From: Psychromonas sp.
Lineage (GTDB): Bacteria > Pseudomonadota > Gammaproteobacteria > Enterobacterales > Psychromonadaceae
DNA: 8,128 nt
NCBI GenBank assembly: GCA_023145575.1
Contig: JAGLDN010000341.1
Coordinates: 1 to 8,128, forward strand
Direction: 5' to 3'
The translations under genes and the position numbers were made by a program. Under the pieces are notes generated by a model. The model was not told the DNA's origin and ran no database searches. It worked only from the letters and a program-made list of their open reading frames with translations. This document shows positions 1 to 6,500 of the stretch, in pieces (within the stretch, counting starts at the first letter, position 1; every line of letters starts with the position of its first letter).

Positions 1-197
1 TGATCCCTAGAAAGAAAAACTCAAAAGTGGGAAATGCTGATATTGACTGGTGTTTATACAAATATAGGCACTTAGTTGAAAACGCCTTTGCAAGGTTGAA
101 ATATTTTAGGGCAATAGCCACTCGATACGATAAACTAAAGATTCACTTTGAAAGTATGCTCGCACTAGCTTGCTCAATGATTTGGTTGCCAATGTGA
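1..197 (+). CDS. IS5-family transposase, C-terminal part (5' end outside window)
   Basis: Reading from base 3 gives 64 uninterrupted codons ending in TGA at 195-197. The peptide carries the Y-(2)-R-(3)-E-(6)-K signature of IS4/IS5-type DDE transposases exactly: visible residues Y19, R22, E26 and K33, within YRHLVENAFARLK. E26 would be the third acidic catalytic residue. The following FRAIATRYDK and the hydrophobic tail SMLALACSMIWL are typical of the C-terminus of IS5-family proteins of the IS427-like kind. Such enzymes cut and join the element ends during transposition. Only the last ~64 residues are visible, so whether the complete copy is intact cannot be judged. A candidate right terminal repeat lies immediately after the stop. 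The gene is unrelated in function to the operon downstream and marks a mobile-element insertion near it. Family is fairly sure; subgroup is inference. Confidence 0.82.
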   Translation, partial: IPRKKNSKVGNADIDWCLYKYRHLVENAFARLKYFRAIATRYDKLKIHFESMLALACSMIWLPM

Positions 198-212
198 AAG
201 ATCAACAGCCCC
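197..212. repeat. Candidate right terminal inverted repeat of the IS5-like element
   Basis: Directly after the transposase stop the sequence AAAGATCAACAGCCCC reads inward from the right as GGGGCTGTTGATCTTT. A G-rich end followed by CTGTTGATC is the sort of terminal repeat seen in IS5-family elements, and terminal repeats commonly sit within a few tens of bases of the stop. The next bases are TAG, compatible with a short TA or TNA target site. The left end lies outside the window, so the repeat cannot be paired and the boundary is provisional. Confidence 0.4.
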
Positions 213-381
213 TAGATGAAAAATTTCATTTAAACTTTATTAGTTTTCTAGTTGCCGACCCAACTGGAAAGCATTGAGGCAAACATATTTTTTGTTGACA
301 ATTATCGTTTGAAGGAGTTAGATCTTCAACTTGTAGCCTAGCACCTGTTAACCTCAACGCATGCCTATTTTATTTCAATAA

Positions 382-603
382 CTGTCATTAGTTCGCACGT
401 TTGTAAGCGTGCGACATGTTGCTTTAAATCTCCTAAAAAGCACTAAAACGTTTGAATCAGGAATAAAAAGAAAGCAGCACAAAGAAAATCGATATGATAT
501 TTACGGTGAAAGTATTCTGAACTCGTTAAAAAAAGTGAGTAAAAAAACAATATTTCAAAAGATCTTAGAAAAACTTAATTGTCGCTACATTTTGAATACC
601 TGA
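382..603 (+). pseudogene. Decayed ISAs1-like transposase C-terminal remnant
   Basis: In the frame of base 382, just after an in-frame TAA at 379-381, the translation runs open to TGA at 601-603. Its first half contains FVSVRHVALNLLK, then a T-K stretch and GIKRKQHK, then Y at the place expected for the W-D-x-x-Y segment. This resembles the C-terminal end of ISAs1 / H-repeat-associated transposases as I recall them (R-x-ALNLLK, then GIK-x-KR-x-x-A-G-W-D-x-x-Y-L). The N-terminal and catalytic parts are not found upstream: all three forward frames between 213 and 380 hit stops. The final ~25 codons are lysine-rich and unrecognised. A GTG at 409 could be called a start of a 64-residue protein, but no convincing ribosome binding site precedes it. 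I treat this as a fragment, not a working gene. The alternative is a chance ORF in AT-rich DNA. Confidence 0.45.
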
Positions 604-658
604 ATTCGTATATTATAAGTGCAATTTCATAAATTAGTTTTAATGCGCTAGCAAATGA

Positions 659-779
659 CAATACCTTCGCCAAAACTAAAACCAGCCCATTTAGACAAGT
701 TTTTTGTTCTGTAAGTGATTGATTTATGTAGAGCGTAAAAATACATTTTGAACTTAAATTGAAATTGGCGAAGGTATTG
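659..779. repeat. 15-bp perfect inverted repeat pair flanking 91 bp
   Basis: CAATACCTTCGCCAA at 659-673 is matched exactly in reverse complement by TTGGCGAAGGTATTG at 765-779. Pairing stops sharply on both sides of each arm. The 91 bases between are AT-rich and contain no recognisable gene. The shape fits a small non-autonomous element (MITE-like) or the two ends of a mostly deleted IS. No clear target duplication flanks it. It could also fold as a long-looped hairpin if transcribed. Confidence 0.6.
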
Positions 780-791
780 AAACGTTAAAAA

Positions 792-821
792 AAGACAGAT
801 CTCTATTTTCGTGAGGATAAT
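792..821 (+). promoter_or_regulatory. Candidate sigma70 promoter upstream of rplK (alternative, distal)
   Basis: AAGACA at 792-797 (4 of 6 to TTGACA) is separated by 18 bases from GATAAT at 816-821 (5 of 6 to TATAAT). It lies 12 bases after the right arm of the 659-779 inverted repeat, and would give a leader of about 190 bases before rplK. AT-rich DNA throws up such matches by chance, so this is a weak call. Confidence 0.28.
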
Positions 822-833
822 ATAAAAATAATA

Positions 834-862
834 TTGCAGTGTATAATAATTTGAGTTATAAT
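834..862 (+). promoter_or_regulatory. Candidate sigma70 promoter for rplK-rplA
   Basis: TTGCAG at 834-839 is followed after exactly 17 bases by a perfect TATAAT at 857-862. A second perfect TATAAT at 842-847 lacks a fitting -35. Transcription from 857-862 would begin near 869 and leave a leader of about 150 bases before the rplK start. No gene that could read into rplK is visible upstream, so the operon needs a promoter in this stretch. The -35 matches only its TTG, so exact placement is uncertain. Confidence 0.45.
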
Positions 863-923
863 TTTTCACCTTTTTTATTTGTAGACAAGATTCTTTTTGA
901 AGCAAATAACTAATAAAACAACC

Positions 924-991
924 TAGTGTCGAGTTTTAATGGCACTACCGAACGAATAAATTAAAAGGGAAGCTAATCGATTGTTTTTAGC
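924..991 (+). promoter_or_regulatory. Structured 5' leader of rplK, possible L1 autoregulatory region
   Basis: Two hairpins can be drawn in the leader. The first has arms 924-931 and 940-947 (8 pairs, two of them G-U) with an 8-base loop. The second has arms 972-976 and 987-991 (GCTAA / TTAGC). In E. coli, L1 represses the rplK-rplA mRNA by binding a leader structure that imitates its 23S rRNA site. I cannot identify the conserved L1-binding internal loop here, so the role is inferred from position only. No supported gene occupies 604-1020. Confidence 0.25.
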
Positions 992-1020
992 GTTATACCC
1001 AAACCATAGGTAATATAAAC

Positions 1021-1455
1021 ATGGCTAAAAAAGTAGAAGCATTTATTAAGTTGCAGGTTGCAGCTGGTATCGCTAACCCATCACCCCCTGTCGGTCCAGC
1101 ACTTGGCCAACACGGCGTTAATATAATGGAATTTTGTAAAGCGTTTAATGCAAAAACAGATTCCATCGAAAAGGGCGCTCCAGTGCCCGTTGTAATTACA
1201 GTTTACAGTGATCGTTCTTTTACCTTCGTCACTAAGACTCCACCAGCATCTTATTTACTTAAAAAAGCTGCTGGTATTAAATCTGGATCTGGCATCCCTA
1301 ATAAAAATAAAGTTGGTACCATCACTGTCGCGCAATTAGAGGAAATTGCTAAAACAAAAGCAGTTGATTTAACAGGTGCTGATCTAGGTGCGATGGTACG
1401 TTGTATAGAGGGCTCTGCTCGTTCAATGGGTTTGGAAGTTGGGGGCAAGGGGTAG
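1021..1455 (+). CDS. rplK: 50S ribosomal protein L11
   Basis: This encodes a 144-residue L11 protein of the 50S GTPase-associated centre, which binds the L11-binding domain of 23S rRNA and takes part in factor-dependent GTP hydrolysis and RelA signalling. The N-terminal domain (about 1-70) shows the proline-rich NPSPPVGPALGQ segment at 19-30, the helix linked to thiostrepton and factor action. The C-terminal rRNA-binding domain (about 72-140) shows KTPPASYLLKKAAGIKSGSG and RSMGLEV. The ATG at 1021 gives the standard start MAKKVEAF. TAGG at 1007-1010 lies ten bases before it, a modest Shine-Dalgarno. Length is two residues over E. coli because the tail ends GGKG, which is encoded by the purine run serving as the rplA ribosome binding site. 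It is the first gene of the operon here; nusG does not precede it. Confidence 0.98.
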   Translation: MAKKVEAFIKLQVAAGIANPSPPVGPALGQHGVNIMEFCKAFNAKTDSIEKGAPVPVVITVYSDRSFTFVTKTPPASYLLKKAAGIKSGSGIPNKNKVGTITVAQLEEIAKTKAVDLTGADLGAMVRCIEGSARSMGLEVGGKG

Positions 1456-1459
1456 AAAT

Positions 1460-2164
1460 ATGGCTAAATTATCTAAACGCATGAAGAATATTCGTGATCA
1501 CGTGGATGTCAGTAAAGAATATAATATCAATGAAGCGGTTATACTGCTTCAAAAACTTGCAGTCGTTAAATTTACAGAAAGCATTGATGTTGCTATAAAT
1601 CTCGGGATTGATTCACGTCGTAGTGATCAAAATGTACGCGGTGCGACTGTTTTACCTCACGGTACGGGACGTAAAGTACGCGTTGCAGTATTTACGCAAG
1701 GAGACAATGCACAAGCAGCTAAAGATGCGGGCGCGGACATCGTCGGTATGGATGATCTTGCAGCACAAGTCACTGCGGGCGAAATGAACTTTGACGTTGT
1801 TATTGCTTCGCCAGATGCAATGCGTGTTGTTGGGAAATTAGGTCAAATATTAGGTCCGCGTGGTCTAATGCCAAATCCTAAAGTCGGTACAGTAACCTCT
1901 GACGTTGCGACCGCCGTTAAAAATGCTAAATCAGGTCAAGTACGTTACCGCAATGATAAAAATGGTATTATTCATTCTACCATCGGTAAAGTTTCTTTCT
2001 CTGATGTTCAAATTAAGGAAAACCTTGAAGCATTATTGGTGGCGATTAATAAAGGCAAACCGTCGGGTGCTAAAGGACAATTCATTAAGCGTATTAATCT
2101 ATCTACTACAATGGGTGCTGGCGTTAAAATAGACCAATCAACAATCCAAACAGCAATAGCATAA
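1460..2164 (+). CDS. rplA: 50S ribosomal protein L1
   Basis: This is L1, 234 residues, the same length as E. coli L1. It forms the mobile L1 stalk that handles E-site tRNA and also acts as translational repressor of the rplK-rplA mRNA. The family signature ILGPRGLMPNPKVGTVT is at 130-146, the segment SDQNVRGATVLPHGTGR at 55-71, and the STTMGAGV rRNA-binding segment near 215-222. The ATG at 1460 is chosen because MAKLSKRMKNIRDHVD matches the family N-terminus. AAGGGG at 1447-1452 lies seven bases upstream, inside the rplK 3' end, and only four bases separate the two genes. That suggests translational coupling. A TTG at 1439 in the same frame would add seven unconserved residues and is rejected. 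Confidence 0.98.
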   Translation: MAKLSKRMKNIRDHVDVSKEYNINEAVILLQKLAVVKFTESIDVAINLGIDSRRSDQNVRGATVLPHGTGRKVRVAVFTQGDNAQAAKDAGADIVGMDDLAAQVTAGEMNFDVVIASPDAMRVVGKLGQILGPRGLMPNPKVGTVTSDVATAVKNAKSGQVRYRNDKNGIIHSTIGKVSFSDVQIKENLEALLVAINKGKPSGAKGQFIKRINLSTTMGAGVKIDQSTIQTAIA

Positions 2165-2220
2165 ACGCTTGTTTAGACGATATATTAGCGTTAAATAACT
2201 GTACATGACGGTTGATGATC

Positions 2221-2371
2221 TTCCGTCTTACCTTGGAGGGTTATAGAACCCTTCTGAGACCGTAGGTGAATATTCGGGTGAGATTTTAAATTCCTCATTG
2301 AATAAACTTAATTTCCTACGCAGATGGTGCTAGATCTCATATAAACATTATGTTAACTGGATCTTAGCACC
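2221..2371 (+). promoter_or_regulatory. L10-type ribosomal protein leader upstream of rplJ
   Basis: This lies in the 287-base rplA-rplJ gap. Three nested or adjacent helices can be drawn. The first pairs 2225-2230 with 2255-2260, then, past an unpaired CCTT at 2231-2234, 2235-2242 with 2247-2254 around an ATAG loop: a stem with a one-sided bulge, as in kink-turn-like sites. The second pairs CGTAGG 2261-2266 with CCTACG 2315-2320. The third is an 11-bp stem, 2326-2336 with 2360-2371, with one bulged T. Position and the CCTACGCAGAtGGTGC block resemble the enterobacterial L10 leader as I remember it. There the L10-(L12)4 complex binds and represses rplJL translation. The rplJ ribosome binding site lies about 70 bases downstream. 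Helices are read directly; function is by family analogy. Confidence 0.65.
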
Positions 2372-2451
2372 GAATAGAGCCTCATTGTCTTTTTAAATAA
2401 GTAATGGGGATTTTTCTAGGGTAAAACCCAGAGTAATCATGGAGTAAAAAA

Positions 2452-2955
2452 ATGGCATTACGACTCAAAGATAAACAAGCAATTGTTACTGAAGTCAATG
2501 GCGTTGCTAAAACCGCACTCTCTGCTGTTGTTGCCAATCCACACGGTATATCAGTCGGAGAAATGACGAAACTTCGAGCGCAAGCACGCGCAAACAATGT
2601 TTACCTACGCGTAGTACGTAACACATTGGCACGAAGGGCAATGGAAGGTACTGACTTTGAATGTTTAGTAGAAGCATTTAAAGGGCCTATCATCCTCGCA
2701 TTTTCGAACGAACATCCAGGTGCTGGCCCACGTATTCTTAAAGACTTCGCTAAAGCAAATGATTCGTTTGAAGTGAAAGCGTTAGCATTTGAAGGTAAAT
2801 ATATTGAAGCCGATCAAATAGACCGTCTAGCGACACTACCGACATACGACGAAGCAATTGCTAAACTAATGGCGACGATGAAAGAAGCCTCTGCCGGTAA
2901 ACTTGTACGTATTCTGGCTGCCATTGGCGAGCAGAAAGAACAATCTGCAGCTTAA
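2452..2955 (+). CDS. rplJ: 50S ribosomal protein L10 (stalk base)
   Basis: This encodes L10, 167 residues against 165 in E. coli. It anchors the L7/L12 dimers to 23S rRNA at the base of the stalk, and in complex with L12 represses its own mRNA. The rRNA-binding N-terminal domain carries the conserved YLRVVRNTLARRA at 51-63 and FKGPIILAFS at 76-85. The C-terminal helix that docks the L12 dimers contains LATLPTYDEAIAKLMATMKE (126-145) and KLVRILAAI. The ATG at 2452 matches the family start MALxLxDKQAIV, with GGAG at 2441-2444 seven bases upstream. A small GGGT-AAA-ACCC hairpin (2419-2429) sits just before that site. The gene follows the L10-type leader and is 50 bases from rplL, as expected for co-translation of stalk proteins. 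No anomaly seen. Confidence 0.98.
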   Translation: MALRLKDKQAIVTEVNGVAKTALSAVVANPHGISVGEMTKLRAQARANNVYLRVVRNTLARRAMEGTDFECLVEAFKGPIILAFSNEHPGAGPRILKDFAKANDSFEVKALAFEGKYIEADQIDRLATLPTYDEAIAKLMATMKEASAGKLVRILAAIGEQKEQSAA

Positions 2956-3005
2956 TTTAATAAAGCTGTCATTTAATTAATTTTATATAAAGTAGGAATT
3001 GACTC

Positions 3006-3374
3006 ATGTCTCTCACTCAAGAACAAATAATAGACGCTGTTGCTGAATTATCAGTAATGGAAGTTGTTGAACTAATTAAAGCAATGGAAGAAAAATTTGG
3101 AGTATCTGCTACTGTTGCAGTTGCTGCTGGGCCTGCTGATGGCGGCGAAGCTGTTTCCGAACAAACTGAATTTGACGTTGTAATGACTGCGTTTGGTGAA
3201 AACAAAGTTAAAGCAATCAAAGCAGTACGTAGTGTGACAGATCTTGCCCTCAAAGAAGCTAAAGCTGCAGTTGAGGCTTGTCCAACTGTGATTAAAGAAG
3301 GGCTTTCGAAAGAGGATGCGGAAGCACTAAAAGCAACGCTAGAAGAAATCGGAGCGACTGTTGAACTTAAATAA
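3006..3374 (+). CDS. rplL: 50S ribosomal protein L7/L12
   Basis: This is the L7/L12 stalk protein, 122 residues (E. coli 121), whose C-terminal domains recruit and stimulate translation GTPases. The N-terminal dimerisation and L10-binding domain is clear: SVMEVVELIKAMEEKFGVSA at 16-35. A short Ala/Gly hinge (about 36-52) precedes the C-terminal domain, which starts at TEFDVV (54-59). NKVKAIKAVR (66-75) and LKEAK (82-86) keep the basic factor-contacting residues. The usual G-x-x-GLGLKEAK stretch instead reads S-V-T-DLALKEAK, so three positions that are glycine in E. coli (mature 74, 77, 79) are Ser, Asp and Ala. Cys92 is also unexpected. AGGA at 2994-2997 lies eight bases before the ATG. The stop codon is inside a long inverted repeat. 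Confidence 0.98.
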   Translation: MSLTQEQIIDAVAELSVMEVVELIKAMEEKFGVSATVAVAAGPADGGEAVSEQTEFDVVMTAFGENKVKAIKAVRSVTDLALKEAKAAVEACPTVIKEGLSKEDAEALKATLEEIGATVELK

Positions 3375-3409
3375 GTGATGTCATCACTTATTTAGTCATA
3401 TAAATGACT
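3368..3409 (+). promoter_or_regulatory. Tandem hairpins at the rplL stop codon
   Basis: Bases 3368-3379 pair perfectly with 3383-3394 (12 bp, GTC loop), and the rplL TAA (3372-3374) lies in the 5' arm. A second hairpin follows, AGTCAT 3394-3399 with ATGACT 3404-3409 and an ATAA loop. Neither is followed by a U tract, so they are not intrinsic terminators themselves. In E. coli the rplL-rpoB spacer is processed by RNase III, and these stems could serve as 3'-end protection or processing sites here. That role is inference. Confidence 0.5.
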
Positions 3410-3411
3410 GT

Positions 3412-3442
3412 GGCTGGTGATTTGAAGATCACTGGCCTTTTT
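3412..3442 (+). terminator. rplL-rpoB intercistronic attenuator (intrinsic-terminator type)
   Basis: A stem of about ten pairs joins 3412-3421 to 3428-3437 (GGC at the base with GCC, two G-U pairs in the middle), with a 6-base loop, followed directly by TTTTT at 3438-3442. Its place between rplL and rpoB matches the E. coli partial terminator that lets only a fraction of polymerases continue into rpoBC, so stalk proteins are made in excess over polymerase subunits. rpoB begins about 150 bases later and I find no strong promoter in that gap, so readthrough must supply rpoBC. A further AT-only-like stem (3453-3461 with 3477-3485) and a 6-bp stem (3538-3543 with 3555-3560) lie before rpoB. Confidence 0.75.
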
Positions 3443-3594
3443 ACTGTATAGGAAATCATAAAATTTATTATTTTTGTTATGATTTTTAGAAAAAAATAAG
3501 AGCGTAAATAATGCAATCTTAAAAAATAAGCTACGCCATTGCCCACATACAATTGGCAATAAAAAATTATCAATTAGCGAAGCAAAGGAACTAC

Positions 3595-6500
3595 ATGGGT
3601 TACTCTTATACTGAGAAAAAACTAATTCGTAAAGATTTCGGGAAGCGTCCACAGGTAATGGAAAAACCATATCTGTTGTCGATCCAATTAGATTCATTCA
3701 AACGATTCATAGAAGTAGATTTAACGGGAGAAATTGGCTTAGAAGCTGCCTTTAAAAGCATATTTCCAATCGCTAGCTACTCAGGGACATCGGAATTACA
3801 ATATGTTAATTATCGATTAGTTCCTCCTATTTTTGAAGTAAAAGAGTGCCATGTGCAAGGGATAACTTACTCTGCTTCATTACGAGTAAAATTGCGTTTA
3901 ATTATTTATGACCGTGATGCGCCAGCAGGTACAGTGAAAGATATCCGTGAGCAAGAAGTTTATATGGGTGAAATACCATTAATGACCGAAAACGGCACAT
4001 TTGTAGTTAATGGGACGGAACGCGTTATCGTTTCTCAATTACATCGCTCCCCTGGTGTCTTTTTTGATCATGATAGAGGTAAAACACATAGCTCTGGTAA
4101 AGTTTTATATAATGCGCGTGTTATTCCTTACCGTGGCTCATGGTTAGATTTTGAATTTGATCCTAAAGACCATTTATTTGTGCGTATTGACAGACGTCGC
4201 AAGCTTCCTGCAACGATTATGCTGAGATCGTTAGATTATTCGACTGAAGAAATTTTAGATTTGTTTTATGAAACAACGGAATTTACGGTTAAGAAGGGTG
4301 TGTTATCAATGGCGTTGATAGCAAATCGATTGCGAGGAGAGCAATTTTCATTCAATATCGCAGTTAAACGCAAGGTCTATATTGAAGCGGGTAAGCGCGT
4401 GACATCACGTCATATTCGTGATCTCGAAAAAGCAGAAATTTCAAAAATTGAAGTGCCAGCTGAATACCTTATTGGAAAAGTTTCAGCAAAAGATTATATC
4501 AATAAAGAAACTGGCGAAATCATTGTCAATGCAAATGATTTATTGACAGAAGAATTATTGGGAGAACTAACAAAAGCTGGCATTAAATCCTTCGAGGTTA
4601 TTTACGCCAATGAACTTAATTGTGGCTCATTTATTTCTGATACGCTACGCGTTGATTCTACAACGAATCGTCTTGAAGCACTTGTTGAAATCTACCGTAT
4701 GATGCGCCCAGGTGAGCCGCCAACCAAAGAGGCCGCAGAAAATTTATTTTCAAACTTATTTTTTGTAGAAGATCGTTATGATCTCTCGAAGGTCGGTCGC
4801 ATGAAGTTCAATCGACGGGTTGGTAATAAAGGCGATACAGGACCTAATATATTATCTAAGGAAGATATTTTATCTGTCATGAGAACCCTGATTAATATCC
4901 GCAATGGTAATGGCGTTGTTGATGATATCGATCACCTTGGAAACCGTCGTATTCGTTGTGTTGGCGAAATGGCAGAAAATGCATTTCGTGTGGGGTTAGT
5001 ACGTGTTGAGCGTGCTGTTAAAGAGCGTTTATCATTAGGCGACCTTGATGCATCTATGCCGCAAGACTTAATTAATGCTAAACCTATTTCCGCTGCAGTT
5101 AAAGAGTTTTTTGGATCATCACAACTGTCACAGTTTATGGATCAAAATAATCCGCTTTCAGAAGTCACCCACAAACGTCGTATTTCCGCATTAGGACCAG
5201 GTGGTTTAACGCGTGAACGAGCAGGCTTTGAAGTGCGAGATGTACACGCAACGCATTATGGTCGCTTATGCCCAATCGAAACACCAGAGGGACCAAATAT
5301 CGGTCTTATCAATTCATTAGCAACTTTTGCTCGTACGAATGAATACGGTTTTTTAGAAACGCCTTTTAGGCAAGTTGTTGATGGCATTCCAAGCCAAACG
5401 ATTGATTACTTATCGGCCATTGATGAAGGTGATTTTGTTATCGCACAGGCCTCAGCTGAAATTAATGAAGATGGACAGCTTGAAGGAGATATGATCCCTT
5501 GTCGACAAGCTGGCGAAACCTTGTTCTTGAGTGCGGATAAAATTGACTATATGGATGTGTCTCCTCAACAGATCATCTCAGTGGCGGCATCACTCATTCC
5601 ATTTTTAGAGCATGATGATGCTAACAGGGCTTTAATGGGTGCGAACATGCAACGTCAAGCAGTACCAACATTATTGGCTGAAAAACCATTAGTTGGCACG
5701 GGTATAGAACGTCGCCTTGCTATCGATTCTGGTGTCACTGTTATTGCAAAGCGTAGTGGTGTTGTTGATTATGCTGATGCATCTCGACTTGTGATTAAAG
5801 TGGCAGAAGAAGAGTTACTTCCTGGTGAAGCGGGTATCGACATTTACAACTTGTCTAAATACACGCGATCAAATCAGAATACCTGTATTAATCATAAACC
5901 CACGTGTAAAATTGGCGAACCAATTGTAAAAGGTGATGTACTTGCTGATGGACCAGCAACAGATATGGGTGAGCTTGCACTTGGGCAAAACATGAAAATT
6001 GCGTTCATGCCATGGAATGGTTTTAACTTCGAGGATTCGATCCTTATTTCTGAGCGTGTTACTCAAGAAGATCGTTTTACAACCATTCATATCCAAGAGC
6101 TATCATGTGTTGCGCGTGAAACTAAACTCGGTTGTGAAGAAATTTCGGCTGATATTCCAAATATTGGTGAAGCGGCGCTCAATAAACTTGATGAATCCGG
6201 TATCATTTACGTTGGTGCAGAAGTGCGTCCAGGAGATATCTTAGTCGGTAAAGTTACACCTAAAGGCGAAACGCAACTCACACCAGAAGAAAAGCTACTA
6301 CGTGCAATTTTTGGCGAAAAGGCATCGGATGTAAAAGATACTTCGTTGCGTGTTGCCAATTCAACTTATGCCACTGTGATTGATGTTCAAGTATTTACTC
6401 GCGAAGGCTTAGAGAAAGACAAGCGCGCCGAAGCAATCGAATCAATGCAGCTTAAAGCTGCGAAGACAGATTTAACTGAAAAGTTCAAAATCTTAGAAAA

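Noticed and set aside
295..324. TTGACA at 295-300 as a promoter reading toward rplK
   Set aside because: No hexamer at 16-19 bases downstream matches TATAAT in more than about half its positions.
252..341. Short forward reading frame starting at a TTG, 29 residues, as a possible remnant of nusG or a transposase
   Set aside because: The peptide does not resemble NusG, SecE or a transposase motif and is too short to support.
393..414. 9-bp GC-rich hairpin (CGCACG / CGTGCG core) resembling a terminator
   Set aside because: No U tract follows on the + strand and it lies within the putative transposase remnant frame; a chance palindrome or IS-internal sequence is more likely.
648..905. 85-residue open frame on the minus strand
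   Set aside because: Low-complexity, AT-rich, no recognisable motif or ribosome binding site, and it spans both the inverted repeat and the candidate promoters.
1439..1459. TTG at 1439 as an earlier rplA start
   Set aside because: It would add MGARGRN, absent from L1 proteins, and the AAGGGG site is placed for ATG 1460.
3553..3594. TTG at 3553 as an earlier rpoB start adding 14 residues
   Set aside because: The extension is not conserved, lacks a ribosome binding site and overlaps a spacer hairpin; ATG 3595 has AAGGA and the family N-terminus.
5869..6096. Open frames antisense to rpoB (also 6801-7034) and offset frames within rpoB (for example 5999-6244 and 7238-7471)
   Set aside because: They lie wholly inside a strongly conserved coding frame and have no independent start signals or recognisable products.
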